DNA from: CAYVQU01 sp964453155
GTDB taxonomy: Bacteria; Chloroflexota; Anaerolineae; Anaerolineales; UBA11858
Assembly (NCBI GenBank): GCA_964453155.1
Contig: CAYVQU010000012.1
Coordinates: 1-53,899, forward strand
Length of the DNA: 53,899 bases
Direction: 5' to 3'
Shown here piece by piece: positions 1 through 7,186 of this stretch. Below the pieces are notes generated by a model that did no database searches, was not told where the DNA came from, and saw nothing but the letters and a program-made list of their open reading frames with translations. A program made the translations under genes and the position numbers. The first letter of the stretch is position 1. The number at the start of each line of letters is the position of its first letter.

Positions 1-383
1 GTATTCATCCTGTTAATGTGCATCTTTCGTCGCCATAAGTGGCGATAGTATTAATCAAGAAACTACAATAAATTACAGCTTAGATGATAACGCAAAAACG
101 CCTCCCTGGAAGAGAGGCGCTGAAATTCAGTCAGGGTTCTTCATCTTCCAGTTTTTGAACAGCCACAAGGGCGGTCACTACTGCCGGAATTGGCACCATG
201 TTTAGCCGTTTGCTGATAGTAATTAACTGTTAGCAGTGCTAACGACTATCCACTATTGGCTGCCAACTAACTGGTTGCCGAGGTTTCACAGGGCCGGTCC
301 CTCCACCTCTCTGGATGAGTTATTTAGTTGTAGTGCTGAGTTTACCACTCCAAAGTCCGGGTGTCAAATTTGGATAATTTTTA
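1..383. other. Intergenic left edge with short ORF remnant
   Basis: No full gene is visible here. On the minus strand a stop-to-stop reading frame (about 226 to 130) ends in a peptide rich in Val and Ala followed by KLEDEEP and a stop, with ATG at 201. It could be a 23-residue peptide or the tail of a decayed gene, and its upstream side (about 210-240) resembles the AGTTAATTACT-type dispersed repeat. It is followed by a terminator-like hairpin at 90-120. Confidence 0.4.
90..122 (-). terminator. Intrinsic terminator (minus strand)
   Basis: Read on the minus strand, CGCCTC and GAGGCG arms enclose a short loop and are followed by TTTTTGCG. This is the form of a rho-independent terminator for transcripts running from the hydrolase gene toward the left edge. 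Confidence 0.55.
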
Positions 384-1340
384 TCAGGATAGGGCTTTAT
401 CAAAAAATTGGATTATGCGCGCCGGATATTCCTGGGGTTCGACATACAGGCCCGCGGCATGCCGGGCATGTTCGATTTCCCATAATTTTTTAGGGTTGGC
501 GGCCCGTTCATAAAACAGGCGATTAAAATACCGTTCTGCCCGAGTCCCAGTTGAGATGAGTAGCAAGGGACGCGGTGCAATTCGACGGATGAGATTCATA
601 ACCCCAACGGTTTCAATTTCGTTGCGCATGAAATCCCCCAGCCAATACAGCATCCAATTGAGGGGATAGTTGATCCACCGTCTTAGCGTCGTTGGCCGAC
701 CGCCATGATCAGCCAAAATCGCCGGGCCGAGCCCATCTAAAATAATCGCTCGAATTGCGTGAGTTCGCACTGCCGCGCGCAAAACGGCTTGCGCGCCGAT
801 AGAAATTCCCAAGGCTCCAATTTTATCGTTATCAACATCAGGCCGGGTCATCAAATAATCCAAGCCACCTAAAACATCCAAAGATTCCATAACCCCAAAG
901 GTGCAGATATCGCCACCGCTCTCACCATGCGCCCTTAAATCGAGCATCAAAATGCCATATTCCGCGGTTTTGAACGGAACAGCATGTTCAAGGAGCGCGG
1001 CTTTTGAAGCGCCCAGGCCATGGACCAAAATCACAGCTTTGCCATTGGTCCCCGGCGAATACCACCCGGTGAGGGCAATCCCATCCCGGCTTTCAAATTT
1101 TACAACCTCATACTGCACATATTTACGCACATATTTTTGATTGAAAATCCAAACCCGGCGCGGATGAACTGTCCAAAACGTCCGCCAGATTAGGAATTGT
1201 AGAAAAATAGCCGGAATAAACCATATCAATTTAAAAACCGTATTTGGTGTCAGAGCCGAGGCCGCAAATAATAGCAAAGTGCTCGACCAGGCAACAAAAC
1301 GATTGCGGTGAAACAACCAACTATGTTGATTGAAACGCAT
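384..1340 (-). CDS. Alpha/beta hydrolase with N-terminal membrane segments
   Basis: The 318-residue protein has two hydrophobic N-terminal segments (about 15-32 and 36-52) and then an alpha/beta hydrolase domain. Visible motifs are the oxyanion-side LVHGLG (about 105-110), LDLRAHGES (about 134-141), the nucleophile elbow G-I-S-I-G with Ser180, and a likely catalytic His in EHARHAAG near the C-terminus. The start at 1340 is chosen because AGGAG lies five bases upstream; an upstream ATG at 1445 has no ribosome binding site. It resembles membrane-anchored serine hydrolases of the BEM46/dienelactone-hydrolase-like group. The substrate cannot be predicted. It is divergent from the TetR gene and could be its target. 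Confidence 0.8.
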   Translation of the reverse strand: MRFNQHSWLFHRNRFVAWSSTLLLFAASALTPNTVFKLIWFIPAIFLQFLIWRTFWTVHPRRVWIFNQKYVRKYVQYEVVKFESRDGIALTGWYSPGTNGKAVILVHGLGASKAALLEHAVPFKTAEYGILMLDLRAHGESGGDICTFGVMESLDVLGGLDYLMTRPDVDNDKIGALGISIGAQAVLRAAVRTHAIRAIILDGLGPAILADHGGRPTTLRRWINYPLNWMLYWLGDFMRNEIETVGVMNLIRRIAPRPLLLISTGTRAERYFNRLFYERAANPKKLWEIEHARHAAGLYVEPQEYPARIIQFFDKALS

Positions 1341-1478
1341 AATTTCTCCTGCAAAAAGTTCTCTGTTGAAATCTCTATGATATATACTGCTGACAATGCC
1401 ATCTGGTTGAGTTATTGTTGACCAATTTTGATGATATTCATCCAAGCAAAAGGTGATCTTCGTTCAATGGTCGCTTGC

Positions 1479-1507
1479 TATAATATGGGTGACCGCCCAC
1501 CCATATT
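1479..1507 (+). promoter_or_regulatory. Promoter with perfect inverted-repeat operator
   Basis: A -10 box TATAAT (1479-1484) overlaps a perfect inverted repeat, AATATGGGTG (1482-1491) and CACCCATATT (1498-1507), separated by six bases. It sits just upstream of the TetR gene, the usual place for an autoregulatory TetR operator. No convincing -35 box was found. Confidence 0.7.
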
Positions 1508-1521
1508 AAGGATTAGTAGTT

Positions 1522-2157
1522 ATGCCCCGGTTAGCAACTGCGACCAAAACAGAAACCCAATCCCAGACTCGGAAAAAATTATTGGCCGCCGCGGCCCAAG
1601 AATTTGCCACCAAGGGCTTCGTCGGCGCCAACATCAATCAAATATCCCAGGCTGCCGGGTTCGCCAAAGGGACGATTTACAATTATTTCCCGAGCAAACG
1701 TGACCTGATGCTGGCTCTCCTTGAAGAAATCGGCACCCAGCACAGCCAATTTATTATTTCCCAGGTTGGACCCCAGGATTCATCCGTCGAGCGGGTCAAA
1801 CAATTCTTTACAGCCGGTTTCCATTTCGTAGAGCAATTTCCGGCCCAGGCACAGGTCGCGATCAACGCAGTTTTTGGGTTTGATGCCGAATTCAAGGAAC
1901 ACACGTACACCGCCTATCAGGATCTATTCGAACTCTTGATCACCGATATCATCGGCTATGGCATCGAACGCCAAGAATTCAAACCCCACGATCCAAACGC
2001 AACCACAGCTTTGTTAATGAGCATTTACCTAGGCGGCAGTTCACTCTTGGGTCCGGATGGCCGCATCTGGTTTGATACTGAAAACATTTTGAAATTTGTC
2101 CTGAACGGAATCCAAAACCGGGAAAATTTCCCCCATACCGAGAAATCCAATGACTGA
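1522..2157 (+). CDS. TetR/AcrR family transcriptional regulator
   Basis: The 211-residue protein begins with a typical TetR DNA-binding domain (about residues 15-65): a helix with KLLAAAAQEFATKG, then the helix-turn-helix ending in GTIYNYFPSKRDLM. The C-terminal two thirds is helical and variable, as expected of a ligand-binding and dimerisation domain. AGGA lies nine bases upstream of the ATG. It overlaps the next gene by eight bases, so the two are co-transcribed. The 26-bp palindrome over its promoter suggests autorepression. The ligand is unknown. Confidence 0.9.
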   Translation: MPRLATATKTETQSQTRKKLLAAAAQEFATKGFVGANINQISQAAGFAKGTIYNYFPSKRDLMLALLEEIGTQHSQFIISQVGPQDSSVERVKQFFTAGFHFVEQFPAQAQVAINAVFGFDAEFKEHTYTAYQDLFELLITDIIGYGIERQEFKPHDPNATTALLMSIYLGGSSLLGPDGRIWFDTENILKFVLNGIQNRENFPHTEKSND

Positions 2158-3319
2158 AATCATCACCTATTCCCTGCGCAATGAACACCAGCGCTCCGAT
2201 CAATACTATCGCGATATCGCGACCTTCACCACTGAAGTCTTAAGCCACATTCATAACCAGGCGGCGCCCCTCACCGAAAATTTCGGTGCCTATTTACAAG
2301 AAAATCAACTCGAATCTGTTCGCACCGCGGATGAATATGCCTTTGAACTCCTGATGCTGGGCGTTTTTTGGCGCGTTCACTTACCGGCAGCCCAACGTTT
2401 ATCCGGCCTACCCCAACGCATCCTGGCTAATTTGGGCCGCTGGCGGAAACAGTCTGACTTTTTCAAACCGACGATAGATTTTCTCAGAGGAATTTTAGGA
2501 ACGATTTATCTGACACCTAAAAAATCCAACGCTAAAATTGATTCGAACCCTACCAGCCAGAATTTGACTCAGCTTTTAGGCTGGCTGGCCGCGGTTGGAG
2601 ATTTCCCCGAAGAGTTAGCCCGACTACAACCTTGGGCCGCCTACTTTGAAACGCTGCCTGACCAAGAGAGAGTCGTGGCCTTACAAACAACAATATCATT
2701 GGCGGTCTGGTTTGAGAAACGTTCCCGAGAAGTTTTAGGCGCCTACACCCCCAATGTCGAAGCCTTTATATCCCAAGAAAACCCCTTCTTCCGCTGGCGC
2801 GAAGATGTGATCTTTTGTGCCCGGCAACGGGTGGAATATCATCTCTTTATGATTGGCACCGAAATCCTAAACCGCTCCTTCCGCACCGAATTCCTGGCCA
2901 CCGACCGCAAAGTCGTCATTCTGCCCCCTTGCATGAAGGCCAAACTGGAAGCGGGCTGTGAAGCCGTTGAAACCCCTCTCGGTGAACATTGCATGGCCTG
3001 TACCCCCAGTTGCCGGGTCCATCAATTGACCAAACTCGGTGAGAAACATGGCTTTAAGGTTCTGGTAATGCCTCATGAACTCGATGTCTTTTCGGGGAAC
3101 GGTATGCCGACTGCCCCGGTCGGTCAGATCGGTGTTTTGGGGGTTTCGTGCCCGTTGACCAATGCGGCCGGGGGCTGGGAGATGAAAAAAATTGGTACGC
3201 CAGCCCAAGGCATCTTGCTCGATTATTGCGGCTGCCCCTGGCATTGGCACGCAGACGGAATCCCCACCGATATTAATTTCAACCAGGTTTTAGAAATTCT
3301 GGAGATTGAAACCGGCTGA
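2150..3319 (+). CDS. DUF116-like cysteine-rich protein
   Basis: The 389-residue protein has a helical N-terminal part (1-250) without recognised motifs and a C-terminal part that resembles the DUF116 family. It contains PPC at 259-261, then C270, C281, C284 and C288 (HCMACTPSC), later GVSCPLT, and a final CGCPWHWH stretch. The spacing suggests a metal or Fe-S site, but this is inference; the family has no established reaction. It starts inside the end of the TetR gene (eight-base overlap), so it is translationally coupled to it. It ends before a large hairpin and a convergent gene. Confidence 0.7.
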   Translation: MTEIITYSLRNEHQRSDQYYRDIATFTTEVLSHIHNQAAPLTENFGAYLQENQLESVRTADEYAFELLMLGVFWRVHLPAAQRLSGLPQRILANLGRWRKQSDFFKPTIDFLRGILGTIYLTPKKSNAKIDSNPTSQNLTQLLGWLAAVGDFPEELARLQPWAAYFETLPDQERVVALQTTISLAVWFEKRSREVLGAYTPNVEAFISQENPFFRWREDVIFCARQRVEYHLFMIGTEILNRSFRTEFLATDRKVVILPPCMKAKLEAGCEAVETPLGEHCMACTPSCRVHQLTKLGEKHGFKVLVMPHELDVFSGNGMPTAPVGQIGVLGVSCPLTNAAGGWEMKKIGTPAQGILLDYCGCPWHWHADGIPTDINFNQVLEILEIETG

Positions 3320-3335
3320 AAACGTCTGCAACGGT

Positions 3336-3394
3336 CTGAAATTCAAACAGGGTAACCGAGTTTATCCCAGCTACCCTGTTTCCTGATTTCAGAT
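3336..3394. terminator. Long imperfect hairpin between convergent genes
   Basis: TCTGAAAT and AAACAGGGTA on the left pair with TACCCTGTTT and ATTTCAGA on the right, around a 16-base loop. It may act as a bidirectional terminator between the DUF116-like gene and the convergent gene, or may be one more palindromic dispersed repeat. No clear T-run follows. Confidence 0.45.
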
Positions 3395-3404
3395 TGCCTG
3401 ATCC

Positions 3405-4667
3405 TTACTTATGCAAATTCTGCGCCGCCAGGAAGGATAACCCCTTCTCCGTCAACATCCAGGCGGAGGAATTGCAGGCGTCAACTTTATCGAGGAAGTT
3501 CTGCTCCATGGCGGCCCAATCACCCGTCTCAATGACTTCGCTTTTATCCCGGAAATAGTCGAGAATATCGGAGGGATGCTCACGATTCGAATCGGTATCG
3601 GGCAAGCCCCCCTCGTGCTTGGCCGAAATATTGGGGACGTGATCGGCTAGAGCCACCAATTCTTCTCGGCGGTCATAAGGTTGCCGGACGATGGATTTCC
3701 AGGTCTCGGTGATGTGGTGCTCAAAGCGGACCACATCTTCAAAGCCCAATGCTTTGCGGAATTGGGAAGTGATCTCGATGCTGGCGTTGTTGACCGAGTT
3801 CGACCAATTGAACCCGATCAGGGGGCTGGTGCCGTCATCGCGGCTAAAGAGTTGGGCCCCGATCAGAGTCCAAAACGCGGCGTAAGGGTTGTCGTTGCCC
3901 ATAAAGACCGAAATCTTGAAATTAATGTCCACGCCCAAGCGATAGAGTAGATAGCCCACTAAAACCGTGCCAGGGTTGATATTAAGCACTTCTCGCAGGC
4001 CAAACTCGGTATAGTAGTACAGGAATTCGTCCAGCCATTTCAACGCATGGGTGTTCGGCTGCCCGACCCCCCCGAAATAGCCCGTGATTGTTTCCGGGCC
4101 GCCGAGGTGGATGTTGGAACCATCCGTCCCTTTGGTGTCGAGGGTTTCCACGAAAGAGCAGCCCATGATGTCGAGGGCCGCAATAATCGCAGGCAAATCC
4201 CCATCTTCTTCCGATTCTTTCATCTTGCGGACCGCGATGAAGCGCCCGGGGATCAGGTTCCGGTCTTTGATCGCCCGTTCGGCCATCACTTTGACCCAGG
4301 GAAAATATTGCAAAGCCGAAACTTCCAACGTGACCGCAAAATCATCCTTGAAGGTCATCCCCGCGGCTTTATCACCCAAAACCTTCTGCCGATAATCGGT
4401 CACCGTGGTGAAGGCCCCCGCGTCCCGCTGTTCCATCAGCCAATGGAGATCGGCCAAATGATCGGGATTGATCTCTTCAACTTTCTTGAGTAAATTTTCC
4501 AGTTTCCGCGCCTCTTTGTGTTTGGCGTTGATCTCCTCCGGCGTGCCATATTTGGCGACGACCGCCAACAAATCACTGACCACATTCTGATTTGGGTCCA
4601 GCAAAACATCATTGATCGCAGTCAGGCGGTCGGTGGGGATTACTAATCGTTCGCGTAGGTTGGTCAT
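3405..4667 (-). CDS. Conserved-looking protein of unknown function, next to panB
   Basis: I do not recognise this 420-residue soluble protein. It has no signal peptide or membrane segment. The first 90 residues are helical and charged; the rest alternates strand and helix and contains glycine-rich turns such as GGPETITGYFGG and NINPGTVLVGYLL, compatible with a TIM-barrel-like or nucleotide-binding enzyme, though this is only an impression. The start at 4667 is set by AGGAG five bases upstream; the longer frame to 4685 would place that site inside the gene. It follows panB with 55 bases between, behind the same Met-rich leader and terminator, so it is probably an enzyme of the same pathway or of linked one-carbon metabolism. 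Confidence 0.75.
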   Translation of the reverse strand: MTNLRERLVIPTDRLTAINDVLLDPNQNVVSDLLAVVAKYGTPEEINAKHKEARKLENLLKKVEEINPDHLADLHWLMEQRDAGAFTTVTDYRQKVLGDKAAGMTFKDDFAVTLEVSALQYFPWVKVMAERAIKDRNLIPGRFIAVRKMKESEEDGDLPAIIAALDIMGCSFVETLDTKGTDGSNIHLGGPETITGYFGGVGQPNTHALKWLDEFLYYYTEFGLREVLNINPGTVLVGYLLYRLGVDINFKISVFMGNDNPYAAFWTLIGAQLFSRDDGTSPLIGFNWSNSVNNASIEITSQFRKALGFEDVVRFEHHITETWKSIVRQPYDRREELVALADHVPNISAKHEGGLPDTDSNREHPSDILDYFRDKSEVIETGDWAAMEQNFLDKVDACNSSAWMLTEKGLSFLAAQNLHK

Positions 4668-4687
4668 ATCATCTCCTAAAATCATTT

Positions 4688-4711
4688 AGGGGCACAGCAT
4701 GCTGTGCCCCT
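4688..4711. repeat. Perfect 24-bp palindrome (GTAGGGGC family)
   Basis: AGGGGCACAGCA is followed directly by its reverse complement, TGCTGTGCCCCT. It lies between panB and the downstream unknown gene. Related but different palindromes built on GTAGGGGC occur at 10451 and 10693, so it belongs to a dispersed family rather than being a gene-specific terminator. Confidence 0.75.
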
Positions 4712-4722
4712 ACGGAATCGGA

Positions 4723-5577
4723 TTAATTTAACAAGCCTAACAATTCTTCAAACTCATCATCCTTAATCGTGAACCAGTTCTCCGGTTGTGGGAAGGTCTT
4801 ATCTTTGACTTCGGTGTTATAGCCCGTCAGTCCCGCCAGGATCACTTCACCCGCATTGCCATAGACTTTGGCCATTTTGGGTTTGAATTTGGGATACAGC
4901 CCAAACATATCGTGATAAATCAGGAGTTGGCCGTGGGCATCGGGACCGGAACCCAAGCTCATGATGATGCAGTCTTCGGCCCGTTCGGTGATGATTTGGC
5001 AGACCCGATCAGGGACCATTTCAAGCAGGATGGCGAAGGCTCCAGCTTGCTCAAGCGCTTTGGCGTCATCAATGATTTTTTTGGCTTGCATGGCACCCCG
5101 TCCTTGAACTCGGAAACCGCCGAGAGCGGCTACACTTTGGGGAGTTAATCCCAGATGCCCCACGACTGGAATCCCCGCTGCGCGCACACCGGCAATCCGG
5201 TCGGCCATTTCGGCTCCACCTTCGAGTTTGATGGCATCACAACTGGCTTCGGCCATAAAGCGTCCGGCATTGCGAATGGCATCTTCCACACTGGGCTGGT
5301 AGGTCATGTAGGGCATGTCGCCGACCAGGAACACACTCGGCGCACCCCGACGGACGGCCTGGGTGTGGCGAATCATGTCGTTCATCGTGACGGGCAAGGT
5401 GCTGTCGTAACCCAACATCGTCATCCCGAGGGAGTCGCCGACCAGGATCATGTCGATCCCGGCTTCTTCTTGGAAATAGGCCGTTGGGTAGTCGTAGCAG
5501 GTCAACCAAGAGATCGGTTCTTCTTTCTGGACTTTATTAAATAAAGTCGCGATGGTTACTTTCTTACGTTCGGTCAT
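4723..5577 (-). CDS. panB: PanB-family ketopantoate hydroxymethyltransferase (variant)
   Basis: PanB transfers the one-carbon unit of 5,10-methylene-tetrahydrofolate to 2-oxoisovalerate to make ketopantoate. The 284-residue protein has the expected Mg ligands D48 (VGDSLGM), D87 (VGDMPYM) and E119 (KLEGG), the catalytic Glu186 (LLEMVP), and HLGLTPQSV at 141-149. The start at 5577 has GGAGG upstream. One family signature is altered: the usual GIGAG followed by a DGQ motif is replaced by SLGSGPDAHGQ (207-217), and the C-terminal third is unlike that of typical PanB. So the substrate may differ. It lies near folD and fhs, which supply the folate cofactor, and behind a Met-rich leader ORF. Confidence 0.85.
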   Translation of the reverse strand: MTERKKVTIATLFNKVQKEEPISWLTCYDYPTAYFQEEAGIDMILVGDSLGMTMLGYDSTLPVTMNDMIRHTQAVRRGAPSVFLVGDMPYMTYQPSVEDAIRNAGRFMAEASCDAIKLEGGAEMADRIAGVRAAGIPVVGHLGLTPQSVAALGGFRVQGRGAMQAKKIIDDAKALEQAGAFAILLEMVPDRVCQIITERAEDCIIMSLGSGPDAHGQLLIYHDMFGLYPKFKPKMAKVYGNAGEVILAGLTGYNTEVKDKTFPQPENWFTIKDDEFEELLGLLN

Positions 5578-5610
5578 ATTTGCCTCCAAAAATGGTTTTT
5601 AAACGCATTA

Positions 5611-5684
5611 TCACGCTAAGTCGCAAAGGCGCTAAGGAAATTTTCTAGAGAAAACTTGGCATCTTAGCGTCTTTGCGGAGATAT
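5611..5684. repeat. Dispersed palindromic repeat, CGCAAAGACGCTAAG family
   Basis: The stretch contains ACGCTAAGTCGCAAAG, then a rough reverse complement with CTTAGCGTCTTTGCG. Similar copies with varying sequence occur at 12203, 22418, 27437, 35044 and 47151. It separates the leader terminator from panB. Confidence 0.7.
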
Positions 5685-5732
5685 AGCGGTGCTGGGAAGA
5701 TTGAATACCAAAAATCCGAAACATCCACGATC

Positions 5733-5769
5733 AAAAAAGAAAATCGCCAGGCTATTTTTCACCTGGCGA
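5733..5769 (-). terminator. Intrinsic terminator after Met-rich leader (possible attenuator)
   Basis: On the minus strand TCGCCAGG pairs with CCTGGCGA (plus positions 5762-5769 and 5744-5751) around a 10-base loop, followed by TTTTCTTTTTTG. It starts directly after the stop codon of the Met-rich leader ORF and lies about 155 bases before panB, so readthrough must be allowed if panB uses this promoter. Confidence 0.8.
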
Positions 5770-5770
5770 C

Positions 5771-5875
5771 TTATAGCAAATTATCTGCGCACATCCACAT
5801 CCACATCATGCCGCGCATCATCTTAATCATTGTGTGTAACTTCAGTTGTGCGTCCAAAATAGAAATTAATTTCAT
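5771..5875 (-). CDS. Met-rich leader peptide ORF upstream of panB
   Basis: A 34-residue ORF with ATG at 5875 and TAA at 5771-5773. Its middle reads MIKMMRGMMWMWMC, giving seven Met and two Trp codons within thirteen residues after the first Met of the run. It lies between a promoter (TTGCCC, 17 bases, TACAAT) and a terminator hairpin that begins right after its stop. This is the layout of a transcription attenuator leader. Unlike the other two leaders in the window, I found no convincing antiterminator pairing, so the mechanism is open. It could instead be a real small Met-rich protein. Shine-Dalgarno signal is weak. Confidence 0.65.
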   Translation of the reverse strand: MKLISILDAQLKLHTMIKMMRGMMWMWMCADNLL

Positions 5876-5895
5876 CTTTTTGCTCGCGGGGGTTT

Positions 5896-5924
5896 ATTGT
5901 ACGTGAAAGCGCGCCAAAGGGCAA
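5896..5924 (-). promoter_or_regulatory. Promoter of the leader-panB transcript
   Basis: On the minus strand, -35 TTGCCC (plus 5919-5924) and -10 TACAAT (plus 5896-5901) are exactly 17 bases apart. The start of transcription would fall about 15 bases before the Met-rich leader ORF. Confidence 0.65.
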
Positions 5925-5968
5925 CTTTAAATAGACTTTTTTCCATTAGATGGTGACAAAAATAACTT

Positions 5969-6142
5969 GTGACCCCTGCGGTTTTCAGGAATAATATCAT
6001 GTGGTGGGCAACCGCCTAGTTTTAAGTTTAATCAAATCTAATTTGGGGCGGAGGTTTGTTTGATTGACCGCTCGTCCCCCATAAATCCAGTTTGATTCCC
6101 CCTTCGGGTTCAGAACATTCATATCACAAAGGAGCACGCTAT
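5969..6142 (+). promoter_or_regulatory. folD promoter and structured 5' leader
   Basis: TTGTGA (5969-5974) and AATAAT (5992-5997), 17 bases apart, form a likely promoter. The 140-base leader has a GGTGG-GCAA-CCGCC tetraloop hairpin near its start (6003-6016), a GGGGCGG/CCGC..CCCC stem region around 6045-6080, and a CCC-TTCG-GGG-type hairpin near 6100. It may be a cis-regulatory RNA, but it matches no class I can name. GGAG lies eight bases before the folD ATG. Confidence 0.45.
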
Positions 6143-7033
6143 ATGACAGCAAAAATCATTGATGGGAAAGCCATCGCCAAAGAAGTGCGTGAGCAAGCCA
6201 AGGTGGATGCAGCCGCATTGGTCGAAAAAGGTTTCGCTAAGCCTGGGTTGGCAACCCTGTTGGTGGGTGCCGATGCTGCGTCTGAGGTCTATGTCGGCAT
6301 GAAACAGCGGATGTGTAAACGCTTAGGGATTGAATCCTTCGGTTACACCCTCCCCGCCGACGCCTCCCAAGAAGAAGTCGAAAATAAAGTCAAAGAGCTG
6401 AACGACAATCCGCTCATCAATGGGATTTTGGTCCAATTGCCGCTGCCCAATCATTTGGATGACGAGGCCGTTTTACGGACCATCAGCGTCGAAAAAGATG
6501 TCGATGGCTTCCACCCGATCAATATTGGTCGACTGGCCCAAAAGGGCCGCGAACCCTTGTTCGTGCCCTGCACCCCCGATGGTTGTATGTACCTTTTAGA
6601 GCGCTCGGGCGTGGAATTTGAGGGTGCCAACGCGGTGGTTTTAGGTCGTTCCAACATTGTGGGGATGCCAGCCGCCCTCCTGCTCGTGGAGCGCAACGCT
6701 ACCGTGACGATCTGTCACTCCCGTACCAAGAATTTGCCCGAAATCTGCGCCAATGCCGATATTCTGATCGCCGCGGTTGGCCGGGTTGAAATGGTCAAGA
6801 AGGACTGGGTCAAACCGGGCGCGGCCGTCATTGACGTCGGCACCCATCGCATCGATGATGACACGAAAGAGAAGGGCTACTACCTGACCGGCGACGTGGC
6901 CTACGACGAAGTCAGCGAAGTCGCGGGTTGGATTTCACCCTCCCCCGGTGGCGTCGGCCCGATGACGATCGCCATGCTGATGCGCAATACCGTTCGAGCG
7001 GCTTATATTGCCAACGGTTTGATCGAAGTTTAA
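6143..7033 (+). CDS. folD: Methylene-THF dehydrogenase / methenyl-THF cyclohydrolase
   Basis: FolD is a bifunctional cytosolic enzyme that interconverts 5,10-methylene-THF and 10-formyl-THF through methenyl-THF with NAD(P). The 296-residue protein has the catalytic Tyr50 and Lys54 (YVGMK), the substrate motif LVQLPLP, DGFHPINIGRL, the Rossmann motif VVLGRSNIVGMP, and the C-terminal SPSPGGVGPMTI. The start at 6143 is supported by GGAG upstream; the longer frame from 6092 has no ribosome binding site. It is followed by fhs with about 150 bases between them, filled mainly by a dispersed repeat. Together they supply the methylene-THF that PanB uses. Confidence 0.97.
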   Translation: MTAKIIDGKAIAKEVREQAKVDAAALVEKGFAKPGLATLLVGADAASEVYVGMKQRMCKRLGIESFGYTLPADASQEEVENKVKELNDNPLINGILVQLPLPNHLDDEAVLRTISVEKDVDGFHPINIGRLAQKGREPLFVPCTPDGCMYLLERSGVEFEGANAVVLGRSNIVGMPAALLLVERNATVTICHSRTKNLPEICANADILIAAVGRVEMVKKDWVKPGAAVIDVGTHRIDDDTKEKGYYLTGDVAYDEVSEVAGWISPSPGGVGPMTIAMLMRNTVRAAYIANGLIEV

Positions 7034-7052
7034 ATCATTGTTGAGATTTTTT

Positions 7053-7130
7053 GGGACGCAGATGAACGCTGATAAACGCGGATTCAAACATAAAGCCAAA
7101 ATCCGTGTAATTCCGCGCTCGTCCGCGTCC
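7053..7130. repeat. Dispersed palindromic repeat, GGACGCAGATGAACGC family
   Basis: GGGACGCAGATGAACGCTG at the left and CGCGCTCGTCCGCGTCC at the right form an imperfect inverted repeat between folD and fhs. A closely related copy lies inside the aroC coding sequence (17494) and a half copy at 36879. Confidence 0.75.
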
Positions 7131-7186
7131 TTTTTCATTTAATCTACTCAAGAGAAAATAAAAACTAAGAAGAAAGGGAGCAGCAC

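Noticed and set aside
236..493. Plus-strand ORF of 85 codons at the left edge
   Set aside because: No ribosome binding site, overlaps the end of the hydrolase gene, and composition is not protein-like.
5673..5906. Plus-strand ORF of 77 codons opposite the Met-rich leader
   Set aside because: No ribosome binding site or promoter, unusual composition, and it covers a repeat and a terminator of the other strand.
5999..6019. Six-residue ORF MWWATA as a Trp leader for folD
   Set aside because: It has only two Trp codons and no terminator with T-run follows; the TGG codons may just form the GGTGG hairpin arm.
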